This document shows positions 1 through 7,247 of a stretch of 64,000 nt of DNA, piece by piece. Source of the DNA: Ilumatobacteraceae bacterium (lineage in GTDB: Bacteria; Actinomycetota; Acidimicrobiia; Acidimicrobiales; Ilumatobacteraceae); contig JAGYKR010000001.1 of the NCBI GenBank assembly GCA_018401375.1, positions 186,001 through 250,000 of the forward strand. The letters are read 5' to 3'. Position 1 is the stretch's first letter. Each line of letters opens with the position of its first letter. The notes under the pieces were generated by a model. The model made no database searches. It was given only the letters and a program-made list of their open reading frames with translations, and had not been told where the DNA came from. A program made the position numbers and the translations under genes.

Positions 1-1687
1 GTCGACCGCGGTGCAGCAGATCAAGATCGAGGTCCACGATCGGAGTTCCGGCGTAGCGCACAATCAGGCGTTGGTCCCCGGTGAAGGCCCCGAGGTCTGC
101 CCACTCCACACCGTGGCGCGCACACACCGTCGCCAAGGTGGCCATATCGGCCGGGTCCACAGCCAGAACCATGCGCTCTTGAGCTTCGGACAGCCAGATC
201 TCCCAGGGTTCGAGACCCGGGTATTTGACCGGAGCGAGCAAAAGCTCCACATCGGCGCCTACCCCATCGGCCATCTCGCCCACCGCTGAGGACAAACCGC
301 CTGCGCCGCAATCGGTCAGGGAGCGGTAGCGCAGTTCGGGATCACCGAGGAGGTCAATCAATAACTTGGCGATAATCGGGTCGCCGATTTGGACCCGAGC
401 CCCGGCCACATGCCCGGTGGATGCGTCCATGGCAGCACTCGAAAAGGTGGCCCCGCGCACCCCATCGCGTCCGGTGCGCCCCCCGATCACGACCACTCGG
501 TCACCGGGGGCGGGCTCGCCGACGGGTGTTCCGTCGCCGATTCCCACGCATCCGCAAAACACGAGTGGGTTGAGGGTGTAGCCCTCATCAAAGAGCACTG
601 CCCCGGCCACAGTTGGCACACCGATCTTGTTGCCGTAATCAGCGACTCCGGCCACCACACCGTCACGAATCCGCTGGGGATGCAGGGTGGCCTCGGGCAA
701 TGTGGACGCCTGTGTGTCCGGTGGACCGAAACACAAGATGTCGGTGAGAGCCACCGGCAGATGGCGGCTTCCGAGGATGTCGCGCACCACTCCTCCTACA
801 CCGGTGTTGGCCCCACCGAAGGGCTCTACCGCCGAAGGGTGATTATGGGTTTCGGCTTTGAGGGCAAGGGAGATCCCCGGGACGAACGAGATGATGCCGG
901 CATTGCCGACGAATGCAGACTGCACGAACGGTGCGTCAATCTGATCGGTGCACGCTCGCAACTGATGTAACAACGAATCGGATCGTTTGCCGTCGGGAGT
1001 GATCAATGCGGCCCGGAAGGTTTTGTGGGAACAGTGCTCGCTCCAGGTTTGGGCGAAGGTTTCGAGTTCGGCGTCGGTGGGTTCACGCCCGAGAGATTGG
1101 TAGTGGGCTTGAAGGTGCACGAGTTCGGCGGCATCAAAATGAAGGGACCGTTCAGCGTTGATGCGCTGCAGACCGGCCGTGTCGAGATGCCGAAAAGCGA
1201 TCTTCTCGACGATGCCCGAACTGATATCGCCACCGGTGAAGGCCGGTTCGATGTGGTCTGCGCTCCAGCGTTCGATGACCGGGTTGGCAAGCACTCTGGC
1301 AGCGAGGCGCGTGCGCTGCTCGGTTCCAACATCGCCGGTGAATGCGATTCGCCGGCCCGTCGATGCTGCGGTGACGGGCAAATGCAGGATCTGGCAGGCC
1401 TCGAGCAGGGTCTGAGCGGCTCGGTCGGCCACCCCTGGAAGGAGCGAGACCTCGATTGCTGGGCCTGATGGTGGCTCCCAGGTCCCCACCGATAACAGCG
1501 GATCGACGAGCAGATCAAACACCTGAGACCGATGTTCGGCGTGCAGATCACCGACGAGGAAGTAGATGTCACTCGTCCGTAACTCGGTGATTCCGCTGAA
1601 TCCGCCGAGGTGCGCCGCTGCTCGGGTGGCCTGATCTCGGGGGTCAATGTCAATGGCGGTGACCGTGAGTCGCCATACCTGCGTCAC
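1..1687 (-). CDS. purL: Phosphoribosylformylglycinamidine synthase PurL with fused PurS-like N-terminus (partial)
   Basis: PurL converts FGAR to FGAM using glutamine-derived ammonia and ATP, the fourth step of purine synthesis. About 562 residues are visible; the C-terminus lies left of the window. Residues about 1-75 and 76-150 look like two PurS-like halves, the second with an LPGVAD motif. The synthase domain follows, with TWSEHCSHKTF near residue 215, then KAETHNHPSAVEPFGG (nucleotide and Mg binding), and a CGAGGLSSAVGEMADG stretch. Most actinobacteria encode PurS separately, so the fusion is notable. The start is a GTG exactly 7 nt after a TAGAGT box, with no Shine-Dalgarno sequence, which fits a leaderless mRNA. 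I read this frame directly from the sequence. Confidence 0.93.
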   Translation of the reverse strand, partial: MTQVWRLTVTAIDIDPRDQATRAAAHLGGFSGITELRTSDIYFLVGDLHAEHRSQVFDLLVDPLLSVGTWEPPSGPAIEVSLLPGVADRAAQTLLEACQILHLPVTAASTGRRIAFTGDVGTEQRTRLAARVLANPVIERWSADHIEPAFTGGDISSGIVEKIAFRHLDTAGLQRINAERSLHFDAAELVHLQAHYQSLGREPTDAELETFAQTWSEHCSHKTFRAALITPDGKRSDSLLHQLRACTDQIDAPFVQSAFVGNAGIISFVPGISLALKAETHNHPSAVEPFGGANTGVGGVVRDILGSRHLPVALTDILCFGPPDTQASTLPEATLHPQRIRDGVVAGVADYGNKIGVPTVAGAVLFDEGYTLNPLVFCGCVGIGDGTPVGEPAPGDRVVVIGGRTGRDGVRGATFSSAAMDASTGHVAGARVQIGDPIIAKLLIDLLGDPELRYRSLTDCGAGGLSSAVGEMADGVGADVELLLAPVKYPGLEPWEIWLSEAQERMVLAVDPADMATLATVCARHGVEWADLGAFTGDQRLIVRYAGTPIVDLDLDLLHRGR

Positions 1688-1694
1688 TGTTGTG

Positions 1695-1700
1695 ACTCTA
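1695..1700 (-). promoter_or_regulatory. Putative -10 box of a leaderless purL promoter
   Basis: On the minus strand TAGAGT is followed by 7 nt and the purL GTG. Transcription would begin at or next to the start codon. I see no clear -35 element. Confidence 0.55.
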
Positions 1701-1787
1701 GGAATCTGCGCTGACCGCCGCGTTCGATTGGACGAAAAGTCAATCCATAACTATGACACCAACCATGACGCCGGGTGCCGAGAGCAC

Positions 1788-2639
1788 TCAGTGGAAAGAC
1801 AGTGACGCCAACTGACGGCGTCGGCCGAGACCCACCGCTGCATAGATGACCGTAAACGCTGCAGTGCCAACGAGGATGATCACGGCTCCGCTCGGCACGT
1901 CTACGAACCAGCTGAGATACATCCCAACTCCACCGAAGCAGGCCCCGAGGATCGGTGCTACCCACAGCATCTTGCGGAAACTGTTGGTCAGCATGCGCGC
2001 ACATACAGCCGGCAACACGAGCAGCGCTGAAATCAACAGCACACCGACCACGCGAACGGTGACCAAGATGGTGGCTGATAACAACACCATTAACACGGTC
2101 TCCATCCAAGTGACACTGACACCGCTGACACCGGCCACTTCGGGGTCGAAGGTTGCAAACAAGAGTCGGCGGTACAGCAACACAACGGCCAACAGCGCGA
2201 TCACCGAGACTCCCACTACCGCCCAGATATCGCTGGTGAATACCCCGAGTACGTTGCCAAAGAGCACCGCTTCGATGTTGCGGCTGGCCTGACCAAACCG
2301 GGCCTGCAGTGCGAGACCAAACGCAAAGGATCCGGTGGTGATGACCCCGATCGCAGCATCAGCGCCGATGATCCTCTTGCGGGCCACCCAGCCGATCAAA
2401 AGTCCCGAGGCCAATCCCCACAGTCCCGCCCCGACGAAGAAACTGAATCCCACCACTGCGGCCACGGCGGCCCCACCGAATACAGCATGGCTGAGCCCGT
2501 GGCCGATATAGCTCATGTTGCGCAGCACCACGAACACACCAATGAGCCCGCAGAGGGCACCGGCGATCAGAGCGACGATCAGGCCGCGCTGAAAAAACGC
2601 GTAGCTAAGTGGTTGGGTGAGATCGATCGCCAGGGTCAT
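1788..2639 (-). CDS. znuB: Zinc/manganese ABC transporter permease
   Basis: This is the membrane subunit (ABC-3 family, 283 aa) of a high-affinity Zn/Mn importer. It is strongly hydrophobic throughout, with 8-9 likely transmembrane helices. It carries the family sequence around VLRNMSYIGHGLSHAVFGG and a conserved later segment, VGVLLISALLVLPA. I chose the ATG at 2639, 7 nt after the znuC stop. A longer frame to 2723 would run into znuC and adds a stretch that is not membrane-like. It is the last gene of the znuA-znuC-znuB operon. Metal specificity cannot be told from the permease. Confidence 0.92.
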   Translation of the reverse strand: MTLAIDLTQPLSYAFFQRGLIVALIAGALCGLIGVFVVLRNMSYIGHGLSHAVFGGAAVAAVVGFSFFVGAGLWGLASGLLIGWVARKRIIGADAAIGVITTGSFAFGLALQARFGQASRNIEAVLFGNVLGVFTSDIWAVVGVSVIALLAVVLLYRRLLFATFDPEVAGVSGVSVTWMETVLMVLLSATILVTVRVVGVLLISALLVLPAVCARMLTNSFRKMLWVAPILGACFGGVGMYLSWFVDVPSGAVIILVGTAAFTVIYAAVGLGRRRQLASLSFH

Positions 2640-2646
2640 CGCGGGT

Positions 2647-3456
2647 TCAGCCCAACATCTCGCGTCGGATCGGGATTGGGGGAGCGAGTTGGGGGGTGCT
2701 TTCAAGGACCACCGGCATCCCACCGTGAATCAGCACGTCCATCGGCGCCCCATAAGTGGCCTCGAGCACCTCGGAGGTCAACACCTCAGCGGGTGCTCCA
2801 TCGGCTATCACCGTCTTGTTAAAGCACAAGATTCTTGGCAGGTGGGCGGCGAGCCCGTTCAGGTCGTGGGTGGTCAACACGATGGCGATGCCCTCGGCGT
2901 TGAGATCGGCCAAAACATGCAGTACTTCGTGGCGGGTGCGGACGTCCACACCCGAGGTGGGTTCGTCAAGCACGACTAATCGGGGGCGCTGGGCGAGGGC
3001 CCTTGCGAGGAATACCCGTTGTTGCTGGCCTCCAGAGAGCTGTCGGATCTGACGATCACCGAGGTCGCCGATCCCGAGGCGGTCTAACAGTTCGGCCACT
3101 TCGCGACGTTCGGCGTTGCGGGCCGCAGCGCGCCACGGCCGCGTGCCACGGCTCATTGTGACCACTTCGGTGACGGTGACCGGGAAGTTCCAGTCCACGG
3201 TCTCCACCTGGGGGACGTAGGCCATCGGGAGGTCTTTAGTAGAGGTGCGGATTTCACCGTGAACAGGGCGAACTGCGCCGAGCAAGGTCCGAAGCACAGT
3301 GGTCTTGCCGGACCCCGATGGGCCGACGACCCCGATGAACTCGCCTGGGTGCACTGCAAAGTTGACGTGGTCAATGACGGCCGGACCCCCGTAGGAGCAG
3401 GCCACATCCACAAACTCAATCAGCGGTTGCACCGTCACGTACGTACCGTCATCCAA
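2647..3456 (-). CDS. znuC: Zinc/manganese ABC transporter ATP-binding protein
   Basis: This cytoplasmic ATPase of 269 aa drives the metal importer. Visible motifs are Walker A GPSGSGKTT, the ABC signature LSGGQQQRV, Walker B RLVVLDEP followed by a D-loop, and the H-loop TTHD. The longest frame begins at a TTG (3456); in-frame GTG codons at 3438 and 3432 are alternatives that keep the first beta strand. The gene lies between the binding-protein gene (34-nt gap, containing a direct repeat) and the permease gene (7-nt gap), so the three are almost certainly co-transcribed. Confidence 0.93.
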   Translation of the reverse strand: MDDGTYVTVQPLIEFVDVACSYGGPAVIDHVNFAVHPGEFIGVVGPSGSGKTTVLRTLLGAVRPVHGEIRTSTKDLPMAYVPQVETVDWNFPVTVTEVVTMSRGTRPWRAAARNAERREVAELLDRLGIGDLGDRQIRQLSGGQQQRVFLARALAQRPRLVVLDEPTSGVDVRTRHEVLHVLADLNAEGIAIVLTTHDLNGLAAHLPRILCFNKTVIADGAPAEVLTSEVLEATYGAPMDVLIHGGMPVVLESTPQLAPPIPIRREMLG

Positions 3457-3480
3457 CTGCTCTCATCGAACTGCTCTCAT
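3455..3480. repeat. 14-bp direct repeat between znuA and znuC
   Basis: AACTGCTCTCATCG at 3455-3468 is followed at once by AACTGCTCTCAT at 3469-3480. The repeat covers the presumed znuC ribosome-binding region, so on the mRNA strand it duplicates a GAGAGCAGTT element just upstream of the TTG start. A functional role is not established. Confidence 0.6.
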
Positions 3481-3490
3481 GCCAGCTCCA

Positions 3491-4576
3491 TCATTGCGGA
3501 TAAAACGCGGTATCGAGGGTGACATCATCAACATCGAGAGCAATGAGAGCGCTCGCATCGCCTCCGAGCGCTTCCACCATGGTGATGAAGTTAAAACGCA
3601 TCAAGGCGAGCCAGGAGTGCTCCGGATCCCCGGGTGCTCCAGGGAGGTCGTCATCGCGGAGTTCGTCGATATAGCGCACGCCGGTCTCGGCGCCGATCTG
3701 GGCGAGCACATTGGAGGGGAACACCTCTGAACCAAAGATGGCTTTCACGCCGGTGGCTCGGACCTGCTCGATCAGGTCTGCGACGTCGCGGGCTGTCGGC
3801 TCATCGAAGGTGGAGGGCTCAATCGCTCCGATCACGGTCCACCCGTAAGTTTCGGCAAAGTAGGCGTAGGCATCGTGATAGGTGAGCAGTTGGCGCTGAT
3901 CCTGGGGAATCGTGGCTGTTGCAATCCGAACAGCCTCGTCCATGGCATCAATCTTCGCGGCGAAGGCTTCAAAATTGCGCTGATAGAGATCGGCGTTTGC
4001 CGGATCACGCAGGCTCAGTACATCCCGGGCCAGTTCGGCGTATTGCTTGCCCATTGGGGGATTGGTCCACAGATGCGGATTGGGCATGCCGTCTTCTTCG
4101 GGGAACGAGAAGTCATAGAGCCAGCCGCTCGGGTCCAAGATGTGGTCACCCATCTCGCACAGGTTCGCACCGGCAGCGAGGTTGGCAAGCGCGAGTTCCT
4201 TGGTGGGTTCTTCGAGCATGAGGCCGTTGATGAAGACCACGTCAGCATCCGACAGCACTGCTGCGGCGCTCGGCTGTGGCTCGAAAGTGTGACTGTTGGT
4301 TCCCTCGGGCACGATGCCGGTGATCTTGGTGCCAGACCCGCCAGCGATGTTGGCGATGATCGAGGTGATCGGGGCAACGGTGGTGGCAATCTGTAGGGGC
4401 CGATCGCTGATCGGTTCCCCCGTCAGACAGCTCGTAGCGGAGCCTTCGGTCTCAACGGTTGAGGGAGATGCGGTTCCATCTGAATCTTCCGACTCCCCCG
4501 AGCCACATGCGGCAAGAGCCAGGCAGCCGACGAGAAAAGAACTAAATACGAATCGAACATTTTTTGATTTAACCAC
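3491..4576 (-). CDS. znuA: Zinc/manganese ABC transporter substrate-binding lipoprotein
   Basis: This is a metal-binding receptor of the ZnuA/TroA family, exported and lipid-anchored. The N-terminus has a basic stretch, a hydrophobic segment and the lipobox LALAAC, then an acidic, serine-rich linker. Likely metal ligands are the His in GTNSHTFEPQPS, the His in PNPHLW, and the His in TYHDAYAYFAETYGW. A His at the third position is typical of zinc rather than manganese binders, but there is no His-rich loop. I place the start at GTG 4576 (361 aa) because it lies 6 nt after a TACCTT box. A longer frame to 4603 would put that box inside the gene. It heads the znuACB operon. Confidence 0.9.
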   Translation of the reverse strand: MVKSKNVRFVFSSFLVGCLALAACGSGESEDSDGTASPSTVETEGSATSCLTGEPISDRPLQIATTVAPITSIIANIAGGSGTKITGIVPEGTNSHTFEPQPSAAAVLSDADVVFINGLMLEEPTKELALANLAAGANLCEMGDHILDPSGWLYDFSFPEEDGMPNPHLWTNPPMGKQYAELARDVLSLRDPANADLYQRNFEAFAAKIDAMDEAVRIATATIPQDQRQLLTYHDAYAYFAETYGWTVIGAIEPSTFDEPTARDVADLIEQVRATGVKAIFGSEVFPSNVLAQIGAETGVRYIDELRDDDLPGAPGDPEHSWLALMRFNFITMVEALGGDASALIALDVDDVTLDTAFYPQ

Positions 4577-4582
4577 CCTTCC

Positions 4583-4588
4583 AAGGTA
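4583..4588 (-). promoter_or_regulatory. Putative -10 box of a leaderless znuA promoter
   Basis: TACCTT on the minus strand lies 6 nt before GTG 4576. No convincing Zur or MntR palindrome was found in the short divergent region up to 4650. Confidence 0.5.
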
Positions 4589-4650
4589 TCGTCCCCCCAT
4601 CACGCAGGCGCGACCCAGCGTGGAGATTTTTTATGGTCGGGGGGTGAGGC

Positions 4651-6321
4651 ATGTTTGATCCGGGCTTAGCTGGGGCTTTCGGGCATCGGGGAGACATCAC
4701 GATTTTTGTTGCATCAGAGATCGTCACCATGGATCCGCGCCGACCGAGCGCCACCCATGTCGCTGTTTGTGAGGGTCGCATTCTCGGTGTCGGTCCTCTC
4801 GAGGAACTCGAGGTGTGGGGGCCGTACACCCTCGATGAGCGCTTTGCGGACTACGTACTCGTCCCCGGGATGATCGAAGCTCACTCCCACGTCATTGAGG
4901 GCGCGCTGTGGGAACGGCCCTATGTCGGATTTCATCCCCGGCGGGGCCCAGCCGGTCAGATCGAAGGTGGTCAGCGCAGTATCGACGAACTGCTCGAGCG
5001 CCTTCATTTTGAGGACGCCGCGCTCACCGATCTTTCGGAACCTTTGATCTGTTGGGGTCTCGATCCGCTGTACTTCCCGGGCGAACGATTGACATCGGCC
5101 CATCTCGACATGGTGAGCAGCACCCGGCAAATCATCGTGTTGCATGCCAGTTTGCACCTCGCCACCGTCAACTCGGTCACCCTGCAGGCCAACGGCATTG
5201 ATGCCGACAGCGAGACCGAAGGCATCGTGCGTGACACCAACGGCCAAGCCGTGGGCGAGTTACAGGAGTTTCCTGCGATGCTCACCGTCACGGCTTTGGC
5301 CCGTTTGTTCAGGGACTTTTCTGATCCTCGCCATCTGTGGACGCTGGCTCGTCAAGGGGTGAACGGCGGCATCACCACGGTCACGAACCTGGCAGGAGCC
5401 GAGATCACTGACCCGCAGGCGGCTGCCCCGATCGCTGAACAGGTGGCCGATCCGTCATTCCCGATCCGTCTCGTTACCTACTGCCTGCCCGGCAACGCAA
5501 CCCCCGACGCTGTGGCCGAACGGATTACGGCCCTGCAGGCCACGAACACTGACAAGTTGATCTACGGCGGGGTCAAGATCGTTGGTGATGGGTCCATCCA
5601 GGGTTACACGGCGGTGATGAACTGGCCCGGTTACATCAACGGCGCCCCGCAAGGTCTGTGGCAGGTCCCTCCTGACCGCCTTTCGGAGATGGTCCGCAAC
5701 TATCACGCAGCGGGGATCAATCTGCATCTCCACGCAAACGGTGACGCCACCATCGATGCGGTCATCGATGCTGTGGACCACGCCCTACGCCATCACGCCT
5801 GGCTGAACCACCGCCACACCTTGCAACACTCCCAAATCACCACCCCCGCCCACTACCGCACCATGGCCCGCCTCGGCATGTGCGCCAACATCTTCACTAA
5901 CCACCTTTGGTACTGGGGCGACCAGCACTACACCTCCACCCTCGGGCCTGACCGCACCCACAACATGGAAACCTGCGCCACCGCAGCACGCGAAGGCGTC
6001 CGCTTCTCCATCCACTCCGACGCCCCCGTCACCCCCCTCAACCAACTCCACACCATGTGGTGCGCCACCAACCGCACCACCCCCACCGGACGCACCCTCG
6101 GCCCCAACGAAACCATCACCGCCTACCAAGCCCTCGCCGCAGTCACCATCGACGCCGCCTACCAACTCCACCTCGACCACAAAATCGGGTCCATCGAAAC
6201 CGGCAAACACGCCGACTTCACCGTGCTCACCACCAACCCACTGACCTGCGACCCCGACCACATCCGCGACATCAGCATCTGGGGCACCGTCCTCAACGGC
6301 ACCCCCCAACCCGCCAACTAA
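4651..6321 (+). CDS. Amidohydrolase family 3 (YtcJ-like) metal-dependent hydrolase
   Basis: This is a 556-aa cytoplasmic hydrolase of the amidohydrolase superfamily; the substrate is unknown. Metal-site motifs are HSH in the EAHSH segment, the lysine of GGVKIVGDGS (probable carboxylated Lys), LHLHANGD, LQHSQ and HSDAPVTP. The C-terminal strand segment IGSIETGKHADFTVL is typical of the composite beta domain. The ATG at 4651 follows a good ribosome-binding site (GGGGTGAGG). The gene is divergent from znuA and is followed 14 nt later by a CobW-type GTPase gene. The last third (about 5780-6321) uses almost only C- or A-ending codons, unlike the first two thirds and the neighbours, which suggests a mosaic gene. 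Confidence 0.88.
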   Translation: MFDPGLAGAFGHRGDITIFVASEIVTMDPRRPSATHVAVCEGRILGVGPLEELEVWGPYTLDERFADYVLVPGMIEAHSHVIEGALWERPYVGFHPRRGPAGQIEGGQRSIDELLERLHFEDAALTDLSEPLICWGLDPLYFPGERLTSAHLDMVSSTRQIIVLHASLHLATVNSVTLQANGIDADSETEGIVRDTNGQAVGELQEFPAMLTVTALARLFRDFSDPRHLWTLARQGVNGGITTVTNLAGAEITDPQAAAPIAEQVADPSFPIRLVTYCLPGNATPDAVAERITALQATNTDKLIYGGVKIVGDGSIQGYTAVMNWPGYINGAPQGLWQVPPDRLSEMVRNYHAAGINLHLHANGDATIDAVIDAVDHALRHHAWLNHRHTLQHSQITTPAHYRTMARLGMCANIFTNHLWYWGDQHYTSTLGPDRTHNMETCATAAREGVRFSIHSDAPVTPLNQLHTMWCATNRTTPTGRTLGPNETITAYQALAAVTIDAAYQLHLDHKIGSIETGKHADFTVLTTNPLTCDPDHIRDISIWGTVLNGTPQPAN

Positions 6322-6335
6322 CCGGGCGAGATCAG

Positions 6336-7244
6336 ATGAGTGCTTCACGGTCCGCAGTGCCATTTACTGTGATCGGCGGATTCCTTGGTGCCGGTAAGAC
6401 CACGGTGATCAATCAGATCCTGCGCGGTGCTTCCGGGGAGCGGATTGTGGTCCTCGTGAATGATGTTGGAGATACACCGATCGACCCCGAGTTGATCGCA
6501 TCGCGCAGTGCCGACACGATCACGCTGACCAACGGGTGTATTTGTTGTTCGCTCGGCGACGAGTTCGCTCTGACACTTCCCGATCTGCTGGAACTATCTC
6601 CGCCCATCGACAGAGTGGTGGTGGAGGCGAGTGGGATCGGCGATCCTGGTCGGATCGCCCAGTACGGAACATTGCCCGGCTTTGCTCTCGACGGAGTGAT
6701 CGTGCTCGCCGACTGTGAAGGGATCGGCCGGCTTCTCGATGATGGTCGCATCGGCCATCAGATCGCAGATCAGTTGCGCCGCGCCCATGTGGTGGCAATG
6801 ACCAAGTCTGATCTCGCGACATCTGATGAGCTCAAGAGAGCGAAGGCCCGCATCGCAGAGGTCGTGGAGGGTCAGGGCATACCGATCCTGGAGATCAGCA
6901 ACGGTCAGATTCCTCCTGAGATCATGTTTGGTCTGGGTAATGATCACGTGTCTGAATTGGCCGCGGCGACATCGGATAGTTCGATGTTCACGCATGGCAT
7001 TGATGTGCAGACGGTGCCGGTCCCTGCTCAGGTGGAACGAGTCCTGCTCGATCAGTGGCTCGCAGCGCTACCTGAGGATGTGCTGCGGGTCAAAGGGGTG
7101 GTCAATCTCGCCGACGACACAGCCGTGGTGGTTCAAAAAGTGGGTCCGCGCTGTCGGATCACTGCCCGGCCGGATAGGGCAGATGAACCCCGACTCGTGG
7201 TGATCTCCATCACCGGGACCGAGTTCAGCCACCCTGACTGGTAA
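6336..7244 (+). CDS. CobW/COG0523-family GTPase (putative metal chaperone)
   Basis: This is a 302-aa G3E-family P-loop GTPase. Visible features are the Walker A segment GGFLGAGKTT, the family metal-binding motif CICC within NGCICCSLGDE, and a TKSD base-recognition motif. A short CobW C-terminal domain follows (about residues 215-302). COG0523 proteins insert or allocate metals, often zinc, into client enzymes. Here the partner could be the upstream amidohydrolase, or the gene may be part of a zinc-limitation response with znuACB; both are inferences. The ATG follows a GGCGAG ribosome-binding site. It ends 3 bp from the convergent metH. Confidence 0.88.
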   Translation: MSASRSAVPFTVIGGFLGAGKTTVINQILRGASGERIVVLVNDVGDTPIDPELIASRSADTITLTNGCICCSLGDEFALTLPDLLELSPPIDRVVVEASGIGDPGRIAQYGTLPGFALDGVIVLADCEGIGRLLDDGRIGHQIADQLRRAHVVAMTKSDLATSDELKRAKARIAEVVEGQGIPILEISNGQIPPEIMFGLGNDHVSELAAATSDSSMFTHGIDVQTVPVPAQVERVLLDQWLAALPEDVLRVKGVVNLADDTAVVVQKVGPRCRITARPDRADEPRLVVISITGTEFSHPDW

Positions 7245-7247
7245 CGC

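Noticed and set aside
4577-4650. Zur or MntR operator between znuA and the amidohydrolase gene
   Set aside because: I found no AT-rich palindrome of the expected form; the G- and C-runs near 4592 and 4639 do not form a convincing inverted repeat.
5785-6363. Long minus-strand open frame (192 aa, Gly/Val/Asp-rich)
   Set aside because: It is antisense to the C-ending-codon part of the amidohydrolase; its composition is just the complement of that region and it shows no motif.
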